A stretch of DNA of 64,000 bases from Talpa occidentalis. Lineage: Eukaryota; Chordata; Mammalia; Eulipotyphla; Talpidae. Numbering within the stretch: position 1 is the stretch's first letter; each line of letters starts with the position of its first letter. The stretch is taken from positions 119,464,615-119,528,614 of the forward strand of contig NW_023603184.1 in the NCBI RefSeq assembly GCF_014898055.3, given 5' to 3'. The position numbers and the translations under genes were made by a program. This document shows, in pieces, positions 10,763 to 25,723 of this stretch. The notes beneath the pieces were generated by a model that was not told the DNA's origin, made no database searches, and worked only from the letters and a program-made list of their open reading frames with translations.

Positions 10763-10940
10763 CATCTTCTGGAGCATGTTTATATTCTTTATCATCCATC
10801 ACTTCATAGTCAAATGCAAGAAGATCAATGGGGATGGTGTATTTCCTTGCGTAGTTCTGCTGGGCACCAGTCAGGAAGGCTTGTGTGAAGAAGAAGCCAG
10901 AGAGCCAGAAGACCGGAGGAGGACCAACCTCATACCATTG
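10763..10940 (-). CDS. DNAH7: DNAH7 exon: C-terminal domain, [12 protein letters not shown] segment
   Basis: Residues 830-888 plus one base of 889. It begins [20 protein letters not shown] and continues [20 protein letters not shown]. This is the most conserved stretch of the dynein C-terminal cap, which packs on the AAA ring face and tunes motor output. Acceptor cacacag, donor ATG|GTAAGT (strong). It ends in phase 1 and the GT opening the next exon completes the glycine codon. Confidence 0.94.
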
Positions 10941-12287
10941 CTGTGTGTCAGAGCACAATTATCCTAACAATAGAGGCTTTCAACTTTAAATACATCGCTT
11001 TAAATAAAATTTGTCCCCAAAATTCCTCTATTATTTTTCATGTAAAATAATAGATGAACTAGCATTCTAAGAATAACAACCTGCTCGGGGTTTTAAAATA
11101 AGCAGTAAATTAAGCGTCTGTTACAACTTTTCATATCCATTGTACCAGAACTTGTACCGTAATGTGCATGAATACAGATACAAATGTTTCATGCGTGCCT
11201 AGTGATTCAGAAAAGCTCACAAAAGAGCGAACACCTAACATACACTTTTACACAATGTATCATGTTACACAGTTAAATAAGACATCTGTAAAAAAGTCTG
11301 GTCAGATGGTAATTTTTTCATGTTTTTTTTTTTATTCTCTTTGTTTATTAGTATACAGTAGAATATTCCTTTGTAACTTTTCCCTCTTCACCAAAATGCA
11401 ATGAAATCCAACATATGGAAATGCAGTATTACACAAGGAACTCCCAGAAGACACAGGGTAGTGAGTACCAAAATATCAAGATACCTTGATATTCTGTTCC
11501 TATCATAGATTATAATGTCAAAATAGCTGAATACTTACATTAACTGAATAGCAAATTATAGAAGTCAGTCTGAGGAAGTGAATGTGATGAGTTTACCTTA
11601 TTAATGTCCAAGGAAGAGCCTTCATGTTTCTAAACTGATTTTAATTCATTAGTATCAATTTCTGTACAACAGAGCTTCTGTGTTTTGAAAGGGGAGTCCA
11701 GCCATTTTAATCCTCTAGAAATACCTCACAGGCAATTTGATACATTATGTACAGTATCTAGGAAGCTAATCAACATTTCTAATAAATATAGTTGTGAATA
11801 AGAACATAGTTAAGCACCAGTATTGCCAGATAATTAGGAGGAAGCTTCTGCCTACTTAACATTTCTAAGACCATTAGCCATTGAGATTATTACTGTCTTG
11901 AGCTGAACCAGCAACCTAGTGATTTCATGACCTAGAAGAGTACTGGATAAGGAAATGTTGCTTCTTTCTAGTAGCCTCCTCAGTAGCTCTCTAAGATCTA
12001 CTTTAATACTAACCATTGTATGGAACATCAACAGAGACAGTTGTTTCATCTTTTCAAATGTTGTTGACTTGGATCTCTGACTTAACTGAACATGAACTCC
12101 TGCTCCTAAAGAGATTCTACCTTTGACAGTGCAATGTAATAGTTACATAAATTATGTGCAACTTTGAATATTGAACATCTATGCCTGGGATGCACTGAAA
12201 TGGTAGAGTAAGACTTATCACATTAGGCATCCTGATGAAGAAAATGAAATGAAAATGAAATGTAATATATCATTTGGATAAGCTCAC
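10941..12287 (-). other. Intron, no recognised repeat
   Basis: 1.35 kb of AT-rich sequence without a SINE, L1 or coding signal that I can identify. Confidence 0.7.
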
Positions 12288-12440
12288 CTGAAAGAATTTT
12301 AGCCTTGCAAGGAAGTCATTCACATAACTCCCAAGTGGTTTAAGGCTTGGGTAGGATTTACCCATCCACATTCCTGGAATTTTGACATTCAGAATGCTGC
12401 TAACCACTTCTTCAAGTTCTGTAGACATCACTACAAGGCC
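12288..12440 (-). CDS. DNAH7: DNAH7 exon: C-terminal domain, [12 protein letters not shown] segment
   Basis: Residues 779-829, 51 whole codons. It reads [17 protein letters not shown], then [19 protein letters not shown] and ends FLARLKFFQ. The [16 protein letters not shown] pattern is the family's conserved turn before the final beta domain. Acceptor gtttcag, donor CAG|GTGAGC, both strong. The reading frame is open through both splice sites. Confidence 0.93.
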
Positions 12441-13297
12441 CTGAAACACATTTAACCTTTAGGTAACGTGATAGTAAAGGTATGGACAATTCTCTCATAA
12501 ATGATTTCTCATTATTTTCCTCTGTTACTATGATTAGGTAATGCTGAGTTATATATTAAAAGGAAAGACATATTCATATGTTAGACATAGAGTCTGAACT
12601 TAGAAAAAAATTTTAATCTAATATTTTACTGGAAAAACTCCTTAATCAGTACTAATAGTGACTACTCACTATTAAATAAAAAAACTACTCTGGCTTAGTT
12701 CACTTGGCTAGTAAATGAACAACTAACATATCTGTCTGATCCTTAAAAGGATAGCAGTCAATTTAAAATAAGGAAAATATTAAATATTCTGAAAAGTTAA
12801 AATATCCTGGATTTACAGTTTGAAGCCTAATTGATTTTATGTCTTTTTGAATTATTGATGTACAGATAGAAAATGCTGATGACCTTGGAAAGTCTTGCCT
12901 ATTTTATCTTACATTTGGGGCCAGATGCCATGATCGTTACTGTTTTTTTTTTTTTTTTTTCCTGTAGTTGACGGTATAGAAAAGATTTTAGGATAAGTTT
13001 AATGGATTTCACTTGTCTCCTTCCACCAATCCACTAATACAACAGTAAATGAATTTATATTTTAAAAGGTAAACACCCACAAGTGGAAAAGAAATAGGAA
13101 GAAGTACAGTGACAACAACATTTTGGGAGCTAAGAAGCATGACAACTGTTAGTAGTTGACTGAGTGGTCAGGAGAAACCTGATTCTAAATTGACAGAGCT
13201 CAAAGCTATGAAGCAACTACATACACATTGCAGAATATCCCCAAATATTTGGAACTGATTAATACAGAAAAAAATTGAGGGGTGAAGGATGGTGTCA

Positions 13298-13320
13298 AAT
13301 AATAATAATAATAATAATAA
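13298..13320 (+). repeat. (AAT)n microsatellite
   Basis: Seven to eight AAT units. Confidence 0.95.
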
Positions 13321-14199
13321 CTGATGAAACCTGCCTTTAAAAAAATGGCCTGCAAGCTTTCTCCCAAAAATCTATGCCTTACCTACCTTGAATGAAACTT
13401 GGAAAGGAAAATGAAGAAATCCCTGAAATGGGGTATACCAGCCTCAAATGGGGTCAGAATTACCATACTGAAATCAGGGAGATTAAATGAATGTATGTAC
13501 ACTGAATGCTTCAATCCTTGATATTTCTTTTCCCTTTTAGCTCTGAGAATACTGAAAAACAAGTTTTCCAGGAAAGATACAAAAAAGAACCACATCAAGG
13601 AGAAACACAACACAACAGTGAAGACCACAGTTAATAATCACACCAGAGTTCTTGTATTGTCAATTTAACAAGATAAAGGTTCACTCTTAAATGTAAGCTG
13701 ACAACCAAAACTTACCAGACACAAGAAAGGCTTCCAACCTGCATAGGATCTTTGAATTATGTATGCAAACTTTAAGCACATAGAGGACTATTTAAATTAT
13801 CTATTTTTGTGTGTGTCAATTTTGGTAAGATATTTTGCAAATAATTTTTAAATGTATAGCATAAAGTTTTTGTACTATTATCGTCAAGACTTCTTGTGAT
13901 GGCTTTTGTTCTGTTACTGATAATGGCTTTTTGCTAGATCTCTCTCTTTTTTGATCAGTTTCCCAGAGTTTAACACTTTCATTATTTTTTAAAAACTGTA
14001 TTTTTAGGCCTTTTTGCTTTTCCACAATTTTTCCACAATTTTTGAGATGTTGCTTGTTCAATTGATTTAAATTAATTTAAATCTTCAATTTTTTTTCTTT
14101 ACACTGTCTTTAGCCTTTCCCAAAACTTTCTTTTTATGATACTGACCTTAAGATGTGTTTTACTGACTGTCCAAATAAATGGTAATCTCTAGCTGTCTT

Positions 14200-14510
14200 T
14201 TGTCATTCATTTCTAGCTTAATTCCATTGCCAATAGATAAAATATCCTGATGATCTCAAGCCTTTTAATTTATTGAGACTTGTTTAATGGTTTTTCTTAT
14301 GGTCAGTTTTTATAAATGATCCAGGGGAATTTTAGAAATAAATGTGCATTATATGCTTGTTGGAGTCAGTGTCCCATAAACACCGATTCAGTCAGTTTTC
14401 AAATGGATTTATTCACCATTTCTGTAACTTTACTCTAGTCCTCCCTCCTCTTTCTTCTTCATCTACTTTTTTGGGTTTAGGTTTTAAATTTATTCCTCTT
14501 ACTACTGAGC
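14200..14510 (-). mobile_element. Old L1 ORF2 fragment, antisense to the plus strand
   Basis: Reverse-complement L1 ORF2-like phrases such as ttattgagacttgtttaatgg and attatatgcttgttggagtc. Diverged. It may extend left to about 13840, but the family cannot be fixed by eye. Confidence 0.45.
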
Positions 14511-14529
14511 TTATGGGATATCCATTTTA

Positions 14530-14831
14530 TTTTATTTTTTTTCTAAAGAGGCATGTATTTTTATTTATTTATTTGTTTGTTTGTACATGCACTGGGCACA
14601 GTCAGAAGCGCGGGAGGGTGAGAGAATTCACCAGAGCCAGAGCGGGGAGCAGAGCAGGCAGAAGGATCGAAGCACACTGCTGAGGGGAGCAGCGGGCGGC
14701 AGGAGAGGTCTGCGTGCCAGGTGGGACCCTCCTCCAGTGGCTGGGGAGCAGCCGGGGATCGAACCGGCGCCGCAGACGCCGCGGGCAGCTTCGCAACCCA
14801 GCGCTCAACCGCTGCACCACCAGGGAGGCCC
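14530..14831 (-). mobile_element. Young SINE
   Basis: Perfect 15-bp target duplication gggatatccatttta at 14515-14529 and 14832-14846. Long T-rich tail with TTTG repeats, then body and head caccagggaggccc. Confidence 0.94.
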
Positions 14832-15932
14832 GGGATATCCATTTTAATGTTTCTTAAGCTGAATAATTTTCAATCTTTCATTTAATAATTAAAACAAAGT
14901 AAAATGATTAAATTAAAATTCATACTCTAATTTCATTGCATCTGTATAATTTTCACTGTTTAGTACAAGAATATGCTCACTGCACTGGACAACATTAAGC
15001 CTACGACATTAAATACACATAATAAAAATGTATAGAAATCATTCTTAAGGTCGGTAACTGTATATAAGAATGAGTACAGTATAATTTCTGGAAATGATTT
15101 TGTCCATGAAGCATGCAGTAAATATATTCTACATAAGAACATGTATAAAAATGCATTTTTCAGCAATGAGCATTTAGATTCATTTTTTAGCACTTATTAA
15201 AATGCAGTGATGACCATGCCTGCACGTGTAATTTGCATACATATTAGTGTATGAAATGTATTTTTAAGATAAAGAAAATTTCACCTTTTGATTGATATTG
15301 TCAACCTCCAAAAAGGTTGCACTTTCAATAGCATGAGAATGCCTGACTCATGAAACCCTTACCATCAATGGGTACCATTAAGTAATTTAAATATTTGCGG
15401 AGTAAACAACAATTGAGTTATATTCGCATGACTTTCATTAACATTTTTATAATACTGAATTGTTGATAATCCAAAGTTAAGATAAATATTTTTATTTATT
15501 TACATTTTCAATTAAGTTTCTTAGTAGATCTCTGATGCTCCTTTGTTAAATTTATTGTAGGAATACACCTTTTATGTAACTATAAGAAAAAGGATTTATT
15601 CTGTGTAATATGGAAAACAGTTGTTTGTATATTGGATTTTTAAATTTTTATGGTCACAAGTATTGTTACACATCTAATTTTGTTATATTAACTGATAATG
15701 TGTCATGGAATTGTCACAGATAAGTTGGGTCATTTACTGAAAAGATGTCTGTCTAATATATTGACTTATATTGCATCTCAAGTAAAAGTTTTCAAATTTA
15801 AAACATTTCCTCCCCAAATTAGAGAAATATGAAGAAGAGGATGAAAGGTATTAAGAGAAATGGAAGTATAAGTAGTTCATAAGAGTTGGGTGATGAGGTG
15901 GAGAAACTGATGCTTCAAAGTGATCCATACTT

Positions 15933-16195
15933 GGAGCCTCCCTGGTGGCCTAAATGTGAAGTCTCAGTGCTATCACTGCTACAGCCTGAGTTTGATACTG
16001 GCCAGGGTATTAACCCACTTGTGGCATGGAAGACCTCTTCTGTCTCACCTACTGCTCCCCCTTAGCAGTGTATTTCAGTACATGTACCTGCTCTGCTCCC
16101 CCGTCAGTCTCTGGTGAATCCTCTCACCCCACACTCCTCTGTCCTACACCCCAGTTCTCCACATAAATACATCTTTTAAAAAACAACAACAAAGA
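15933..16195 (+). mobile_element. tRNA-derived SINE, older subfamily
   Basis: Head gagcctccctggtggcc, 'tctcagtgctatcactgc' (older-subfamily signature), tail ataaatacatctttt then A-rich with CAA units. Target duplication gatccatactt at 15922-15932 and 16196-16206. Confidence 0.9.
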
Positions 16196-16289
16196 GATCC
16201 ATACTTATCAGCAGTATCTGAACATTTGTGATAATTTATAATTTCATTTTCAAAATATAATTGTATGTTGAAATGTATTTCTAGTCTGA

Positions 16290-17660
16290 CCTGCCCCTTG
16301 AACTCTAGAGCATGGATGGAATACCCAACTCAACTTCTCCAATGATTCTGTCACCATTTCAGCATTTCCAGCATTTCCAAATTAATATGACCAATGCAGT
16401 TCTTGATTTTTTTTCCTATAAAACTGCTTCTTCTCCAGGTCTTCTACTTGCTTAAGCTGAAAATTTAGGAGTTATCCTTGACTCTTCTCTTGCTTACAAC
16501 CACATCAATTTGCAGCCAGTCTGGCCAGTCTAGACTCCTCTTTCAATAACAATTCACATCCAACCATTTCTACCTCTGAAGTTACTACAAAAACACCAAC
16601 TTAGCTGGACTACCCCACTGTGTAATCAGTCTCTGCCTGTACTCTTATTCTACTATAATGCTTTCTTTTTTTTTTTTTCTTTTTTTTTTAAAGATTTATT
16701 TTTATTTATTTATACAAGCACTGGGTACAGTCAGAAGCACGGGAGGGTGAGAGAATTCACCAGAGCCAGAGCGGGGAGCAGAGCAGGGAGAAGGACTGAA
16801 GTACATTGCTGAGGGGAGCAGCGGGCAGCAGGAGAGGTCTGCGCGCCATGTGGGACCCTCCTCCAGTGGCCGGGGAGCAGCCGGGGATCGAACCGGCACT
16901 GCAGAGGCTGCGGGCAGCCTCGCAACCCAGCGCTCAACCGCTGCGCCACCAGGGAGGCCCTCTACTATAATGCTTTCTGCAATGGTCAGAGTGAACTTTT
17001 TAAAATGCAAAATACATCATTTCACTTCATTGCTTAAAACCTGCAAAGGCTCCCCATCACCTTTACACATTAGAATAAAATTCAAGACTCTACACACAGC
17101 TCAAGGGGTTTTCAAAATCATTTCCCTCTCACTCACCCTACTGTAACCACATCCCCATCCCTCCTGGTGTTCCTAGTCATGCCAAGCTTGTTCTCATGAC
17201 CTTTGCACTAGCTATTACCTTCTGGCCAAATGTTTCATGACTTTCCCCCCTCACGTCAGGCTTCTGCTCTTCTTCTGAGGGACCTGACCCTAAATGATTG
17301 AAAGAGTTTCCCACCTACCATTTCGTACTACTTTAGCCTATTTTATTATTTTCTTTTGAACTTAACACTTGCTGAAATTATATATTTGTCTATTTTTAAA
17401 TTCTTCGTCCTCCTTACTAAAACCAAAGCCCTATGAGGACAGACTTTGTTTTTCTTACTCCTTAACACTCTTCAGTATCTTATGCAAACGACTGCTATTT
17501 ACCGTACTTTATTTTTATTTACACATTTATTAACTGTCATCACCAGAATTCTATGTGCTCTTCAAGGACAAGGAATTATTTTTTTTTTTTTTGCATCCCT
17601 TGAACCAAGAGCAGAAGTTGCACAAAATCTATTCCCAGCAAATATTTGCTAAGTAAATGA
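16290..17660 (+). mobile_element. L2 LINE 3' end, split by a SINE
   Basis: L2-type phrases are spread over 1.1 kb: aggagttatccttgactctt, gcaaaggctccccatcacct, catgacctttgcactagc and gccctatgaggacagacttt. The 3' end is agcaaatatttgctaagtaa. Interrupted by the SINE at 16667-16960. Its end lies 42 bp from the exon at 17702. Confidence 0.8.
16667..16960 (-). mobile_element. Very young SINE inside the L2
   Basis: Perfect 18-bp target duplication tctactataatgctttct at 16649-16666 and 16961-16978, and near-consensus body (gcagcgggcagcaggagagg, gccggggatcgaaccgg). The most recent insertion by duplication quality. Confidence 0.96.
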
Positions 17661-17701
17661 ATTATATACTTTTCTCAATTTTTTAGTCCATTTCCCCTTA
17701 C

Positions 17702-17932
17702 CTTGATTGCTTTTTGAATGTTAATGCATGAGTCTCTGATGGTCTTCAGCAACTTATTGAAGCGTCCCATCTCCTGGACAAGCACAGTGTTCATGCTCTG
17801 AGTATAAGTTGTTGGGAATCTCCTCATGGCAGCTTCAATATCAAAGTTGTTTGGAAGTTTACCCAAGATGTCACCAGCAACTTCATTTACTACTTCATCT
17901 GATGATTTTCCACCAGCTTCTGCTGAACGAGA
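17702..17932 (-). CDS. DNAH7: DNAH7 exon: C-terminal helices, [15 protein letters not shown] segment
   Basis: Residues 702-778, 77 whole codons. It starts [15 protein letters not shown], then [39 protein letters not shown] and [17 protein letters not shown]. These are the amphipathic C-terminal helices of dynein; the VLVQE-x-x-RFNKLL pattern is near-universal in heavy chains. Acceptor tttatag, donor AAG|GTAAGG. Downstream (gene sense) the intron begins 36 bp before the end of an ancient L2 element. Confidence 0.94.
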
Positions 17933-20159
17933 CTATAAAGAATCCAATGTATAAATCTGAAGCCCCATAAAGGACTAAGAATAACTGGATAGGAAAACTT
18001 TAAGATAAAGTTTACAACTTTGCTATTGTTTTACCTATAATTCTTCTCTCAATAAGATTTCAGTGATAAGAACAGTCATGAGGATGGAATTTTGGGAAAC
18101 AATTGTTAAAGAGGAGGAAGAAAGGCATGTGCAGTATCCACAGGCAAGAGAAAGCTTGGAGGAAGCAAGTTAGCTGCACATTATGGACAGAGAAGAGTAG
18201 ACACTGTGGATGGAGGGAGAAAAAGCATTTAGTTTGGTGGCCAAGTGAGGAAGGGCATTAAAACTGGAGGGAAGGAATGCTGAATTAGTTGAAGAAATTT
18301 CCACAAATTACATTTCCACAAATTACATTTGTTACAAACTGTGATGCCTACTGGTTGCCAAAGCAGATCTATAGTTATCTCCTTGAACCAGGAGGACAAA
18401 GAAGAGTTACTTAATAAAGATGGAACTAAGCTTCACATTAGAAGCAAAGATGAGGAATTTCATTTCATTATTTTTTATGTTCATAGTGTTCATTCATGTA
18501 AATGAATCTATGTTTCCTGGCAAACCCTTTAAATCATCTGAATTAATGTTCGTGTGTGTGTATCGGTGGACAGAGAGAAACAATATTATAATATAAATAT
18601 TTTTCAGTCTTTGTAATTGTGTTTAGTCTTCTCTCAGATTTTATATTTTCTGGTTTCTGTACTGGATCTATAAATATAGACTAAAAATTTTACATAATTT
18701 CTAGACTAGATTTTTAACGTTGCCACCCCAAGATTCTATGAAGTTACATAAAAAATTTAAGTGTTGGTATCAATTACATGCTGGTCAAATAAAGGGACAT
18801 GCCAATATAACTGGCCTTTATTATAATCCAAAATTGCTGGGTTTATATCTAAATATATAAATCCAATTATAGAGATCAAAGAAAATAATGAATGGTTGGT
18901 CAAAAGTAGTGAAACATCTATCTCCGTTGCATTTAAAGAATGATATGCTGATTTATATTTGCATTTTGAATGATATGCATACAAGGTACTAACTATACAT
19001 TGATTAGAAACACTCCTATTTTTAAGCAACAGCTTTGCCTTCACCAAAAATAAATCCCAGATGTCTAGTCCTTTAAAAATATTTTAGAAACACAAACATT
19101 CCTTTTACTTATCTCTCACGGACCAAAATCACATAGATTTTAAAAGTAATACCAAACTGGTCATGAGAATTCAGAGCAAGTGAGTGTTATTTGTAGTTGT
19201 TTAAACTAGCTTTTATTTTCCTTTTTACTGCCTTACCTTAGAGTTTTCACAACGTTCACTTGAAATCCTCTAAGGTTAATTTTCCTTTTATTTAACAAAT
19301 AAATACAATTGGGATTAATTTAAAGAGACATCAGTGTTTAACCTTTTCAGAGATCTTAGATTTCCTGTTTTATAATATTTTAAGTTGAATTTTCCTATTA
19401 AAAACAGATCTTGCAGTTATGTATAAGCAAAAAAATGTTGCACAAATAACATTCTCAAGGCCAATACTGTATTATAATTTTTAAAGATATCGCTAAATAC
19501 ATAATGTAAATATGATCTCATTGTTAACTTGCTCTCCAAATGCTGCAGTTCTGATCTATCTCTTTGCCTCTGGATTGTGGCAAATCCAATGGGAGATTTC
19601 TGAACTTCTACTATCTACCCATTACTATAATCGTACTTGCCTGTCTGGGTTTTAGGAAATTGAAAGAGGTTGTTTAATTACATACTGTGAAGATAACCCC
19701 TGTGTTTTTAAACTTATTTGTTTGGTTCAGAGTCATTTTCTGAGCCCACCGCTTTATGTATTCTGTAATGTGGCATACCCCATCAAGCTTAAAAGCTTAA
19801 ATAAAGCCAAAGACTACAAATGTCCTGTTGTCAGACTATTGTGTATTATAAGTGCCCAATGTTCCTAAAGATCTACTTAATCCATGTCTGCATATATACT
19901 TCTATGTTCAGGCAATAACTGATTTTCATGCTCTTAATGCATAAAATGGACATAAGATAGCCTGTCCTTTTTGCCTTATTAGAAAATATTATCTTACAGT
20001 AGAATAGAACTAGTGGTTCCATGGACTTTCCGTCAATGATAGCATATTGTGTTATTGTTTCAATCTTGTTCTTTTAGGTCCCCCCTTTCCCCACCAGCAT
20101 CTTTAATTATCCGCCTTCTAGATCTTTTTAAAACCTAGAATAAGATTCCGGAGACAAAC

Positions 20160-20395
20160 TAATGGGAGACAGACTGCTTGGTTTTGATGCCTGGCTTTAA
20201 ATTGTGATAGCTGGTCTTGGGAAAGCTATTTAACCTTTCTGTGCCTCAGTTTTCTAGTAGTAAAATGGGAATAATGGTAGCCTGCAATTCATAGGGTTAT
20301 TACATGCAAGCATGACACAATTATACACAAGGCACTTAGAACAGTTGGCACATGGTCAGCACTAGGTAAGTGTTAACTGTTATTATTGTTACTGA
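20160..20395 (+). mobile_element. MIR, well preserved
   Basis: tgtgcctcagttttctagta, aaaatgggaataatggtagc and ggcacttagaacagttggca follow the MIR consensus in order. Confidence 0.85.
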
Positions 20396-20548
20396 GATTC
20401 CATAAAAAAAATAGTCAGCTAGAATTCAGAGTGGGATAATTTGCCTGACTGAACAGTTATCCTAAACTTACTAAAATTTCATTCAATTACTGAAAGAACT
20501 CTTGTCAGTTGGACAAACTTGTTTTCAACAATAAAAAACAAACATACG

Positions 20549-20809
20549 TGGGCCTCCCCTGGTGGCACAGGCGGTTGAGCGCAGTGCTGTGAAGCTGCCC
20601 ACAGCCTCTGCAGAGCCGGTTCGATCCCGGCTGGCCGGCGAGGGTCCCACCTGGCGCGACAGACCTCTCCTGCCACCTGCTGCTCCCCTCAGCAGTGTAT
20701 TTCGTCAGTCTGCCTGTTCTGTTCCCCGTTCTGTCTCTGGTGAATCCTCTCACCCTCCCGCGCATCTGGCCTGTACCCTGGTTCTTCTATAAATAAATAA
20801 ATCTTTAAA
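20549..20809 (+). mobile_element. tRNA-derived SINE
   Basis: Head gtgggcctcccctggtggca, B box ggttcgatcccgg, tail aaataaataaatcttt-A(n). Target duplication aaaaaacaaacatacg at 20533-20548 and 20810-20825. Confidence 0.93.
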
Positions 20810-21548
20810 AAAAAACAAACATACGAGCACATCTTCTAAAGGGGGCCTAATGCAAGACAAGATCTCTTAATGGACACACAATGTACGGAAACATGCCTCT
20901 GGCATGCTGAATTCAGATACCTTAGAAGATTCTCTGACACACTCAGAGTCCACTTACCAGTGGAGCTGCATGTCTACCGAGTCAACTGTGTTTTTCTTCT
21001 AAACTTTTCTTCTTTTTATTTACTACTGCAATTGTATTCTTTAAATATTATGTAGTCTGACAGAGTGGTAATGTGTAAACTAGGTTAAATGCTTTGGGAT
21101 ATTTGAGAAATACAAGTGATTTTTAAAAGTTGTTGAATTAGTAAGAGGCTGAAAAATGAAATCGGCAAAATTCTAGACTAATTATGGCATCAACTGCTTC
21201 ACCAGTGGTTTTGAAATTCTTCTTCCACTAAAAAGGGACATGATAGAAAATATATGCACACATAGTTTATGCCAAAAAAGGCAAAATGGAACTCTGGCAA
21301 TAGAACAAATTAAAGAATACTCAGAGGTACTTCAGGAGTGTTACTTAGAGAATGAGCAGCAGAATGATACCCCAAAACTCTTCCTAAATCAAAAGATGGA
21401 CAAAAAAAACTTTATATAAGTCCATATGTAAATTATCTATATACTTATTTTCTTTTCCTAAGAGTTCTCTACTTTAACAGAACTGTGAGCATGGGCCTCT
21501 ACTGTGTGGGGCATGCTTGGGGCCCACGCTCTGCAGCCTCAGATGTCA

Positions 21549-23183
<1,635 letters not shown>

Positions 23184-23369
23184 ATCACCAGAAGGAGGGA
23201 CAAAGTAGATGCCACTTGAGTCAAATTTATAGTCTGGATTTTGAACTAATTCTGAGTTGAAGAATTTGTTTAAAATAGTGCGCAGCGTGCGCCGATCCCA
23301 GTCATCGGTGACTCTGCCCCCATAGTTACATTCTCCAGTCATGTATCGCAGCGCGTCGTAGGGCAGCTC
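23184..23369 (-). CDS. DNAH7: DNAH7 exon: [16 protein letters not shown] segment
   Basis: Residues 594-655, 62 whole codons. It starts [20 protein letters not shown] and carries [18 protein letters not shown], a signature of dynein heavy chains between the AAA6 large domain and the C-terminal cap. It ends [12 protein letters not shown]. Acceptor ttttag, donor GAT|GTAAGT. A young sense-oriented SINE ends 67 nt upstream of the acceptor (23436). Confidence 0.94.
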
Positions 23370-23435
23370 CTAAAATTGAAAACTCAAGTTGCTCAACCAG
23401 TTATCAGTAGCACATTATACAGACTCATGTTTCTT

Positions 23436-23671
23436 TTTTTTAATTAATTAATTTATTTATATAATCACTGGGTACAGTCAGAAGCGTAGGAGGGTGAGAG
23501 AATTCACCAGAAGGGAGAGCAGAGTAGGCAGACTGACGAAATACACTGCTGAGGGGAGCAGTGGGCGCCATGTGGGACCCTCGCCCGGCGGCAGGGGATC
23601 GAACCGGCGCTGCAGAGGCTGCAGGCAGCTTCTCAACCCAGTGCTCAACCACTGCACCACCGGGGAGGCCC
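23436..23671 (-). mobile_element. Young SINE close to a splice acceptor
   Basis: Perfect 17-bp target duplication acagactcatgtttctt at 23419-23435 and 23672-23688. Slightly shorter than its siblings because of two internal deletions. Its tail ends 67 nt upstream of the acceptor of the exon at 23184-23369. Confidence 0.94.
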
Positions 23672-24243
23672 ACAGACTCATGTTTCTTGTCTGCTCCTAT
23701 CGTAAAAGAAAACTTCTTACCAAAAGGTTGCATTAACATAATTCACCATTATATACCTTCCCGATAATTGTTGCCATTTTTCCTAGGGTCTTTTGTCCTT
23801 GTGTAATTTGCCATTTCCATTCAGTCAATGAAGAAAATGGAACTCCTCTGTTAACTTGTGCACTCACTGTTTGAGCAACAAATGGACTACCTACTACATG
23901 CCAGAAACAAAATGAATTAGACCATGATCCTGTTCTTGAAAATCTTCCAGTATTGAAGACAAATACAATTCTTCATGTTTTATGTCTGTATGTATTTTGA
24001 TAATTGGAATCACACTGTATATACAATGTTGCATATAAATTTTTTACCAAATCTCACATTATGAGATATCTGTTAATGTTTAATATAATACTTTCTGAAA
24101 ACACTACCTTGTCTTCTAATATTTAACACTTCAGTTGCTGTTAATTTCCTACGGTGCCAATTTTTGCTGCATTAAATACACATCTTATGACTCTTTAGTC
24201 TAGATTCCTGAAAAGAAATAAACATGTCAAAAGAAAGGACTCA

Positions 24244-24510
24244 GGGGTCTCTCTGGTGACCTAGGGATTAAGTCTCAGTGCTATCATTGCTATGGCCTGA
24301 GTTCAATCCCCAGCCAGGGAGCTAACCCACATATGGTGCAGCAGACCTCTCCTGTCTCACCTGCTGCTCTCCTCAGCATTGTATTTCAGTCAATCTGCCT
24401 GTTCTGCTCCCCACTCTGTCTCTGGTGAATACTCTTATCCCCCGCACCTCTGGCCTATACCCCAGCTCTTATATGCATAAATAAATACATCTTTTAAAAA
24501 TAAATAAAAT
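24244..24510 (+). mobile_element. tRNA-derived SINE, older subfamily
   Basis: Head ggtctctctggtgacc, 'tctcagtgctatcattgc', 'gttcaatccccagcc', tail gcataaataaatacatctttt. No clear target duplication, which fits greater age. Confidence 0.85.
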
Positions 24511-25698
24511 ATAACAATCTTTTACTTTAGGATTTTTTTCATCATTTTGTACTGTATATGCCCATCTTATAGTTATTTGTTAAAAAGTAAAGTGTACATG
24601 TATATACATACATGTTTATGTATGTACATATCTCATATGTGCATGTATCTCCTACATTCCAGTGACCCTATTTTGAGGAATTGTTTCAATAAAAATAATA
24701 CCCTACAAAAGAGGAGGTAGTAATGATTAGAGAGAAGCAATTTACTGAATTTGGGCTTAGAAATGATGAGACTTGCTATATGGTAAACTAGAACTGAAGG
24801 CACTGAATATAGGAGCACATGTCTCAGTGGCCAAGACCACATGGAGAAACAAACAGAATCAGGAAGAACTCCAGCATATTAATGTCCTTCCAATGGCAAA
24901 TCTGAGGGAAGTCTGATCAGATGCATGCTCTGGTTGGATGTGCCTTGTTAACAAGACCAATCTCATAAAAATGAAATATAGTAAGAAACCTCATATACAA
25001 ATTACATAGATAGTATGTGAGTTAGAGCATATGGACTATACTAGCATGGAATCTGGCCCTTGGGAGGACTTTATGATGAGGCATAAGATGAGATCCAGAT
25101 GGGGATAGTTTATGTGTAATAGGATCAAACCTGCCAACCTGCCGGAGACTGATGGGTAAAATATTCCTCTCAGCAGCATGATCACAAATTGGGGAGCGCA
25201 TTCTCCCAGGGGCCAAGGTCCACACACTGGATTCATAGATATTGGTAGCAACTTGCTGCTAGGATTTGCTTCCATGTTCACTGTTACAAAAGGTTTGAGA
25301 TCATGGGCAAGGGGAGAAGATAAATGGAAGTGGAACTCAAAGTTGGCAATTAATATGCCAAGTTATGTAGGAAGTTACTCACTTTTAGCCCTGCTTATTA
25401 CCAATCCTGCCCCACCCCATGGAAATAAAATTCTACTTGTGAACAAAGGGGAAGTGCTATGTAGGCAACCATGAAAACAAAGATCTATATGCATTTTGAA
25501 ATTTGTACAAGGTGTATATAGGATGAAAAAAGAAATATCATGCAAATATAATTACGCTTTTGATGAACAATTTGTGCATATGTATATGTGTCCTTATATG
25601 TGTACAGCAAAACATCTGAGCAAATATACTTAAGCTATGAAACTGGTCGCCTTGAGATGAAGTTAGAGTAAGGGATGGGTCTTTCACACACAGACAAA

Positions 25699-25723
25699 CA
25701 CACACACACACACACACACACAC
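25699..25723 (+). repeat. (AC)n microsatellite
   Basis: About twelve AC units, preceded by interrupted ACACAGACAAAC. Confidence 0.95.

Larger units (their letters stand above)
12441..17701 (-). other. Intron with nested ancient and young retroposons
   Basis: Contains an 18-base T run (about 12943-12960), an AAT repeat (13298-13320), an old antisense L1 piece, SINEs at 14530, 15933 and 16667, and an L2 split by the last of these. The rest (12441-13290, 14850-15920) is unassigned. Confidence 0.8.

Noticed and set aside
13816..14061. 81-codon lysine-rich open frame on the minus strand
   Set aside because: It lies next to an old antisense L1 piece and has no recognised domain; probably old LINE or chance.
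14561..14847. Open frames of 70-100 codons on both strands with RRFDP or GRVREFTRAR-like peptides, recurring at 4444, 16702, 23440, 27542, 39475, 46700 and 53817
   Set aside because: All lie inside copies of the same SINE; the shared peptides come from the SINE body, not from a gene family.
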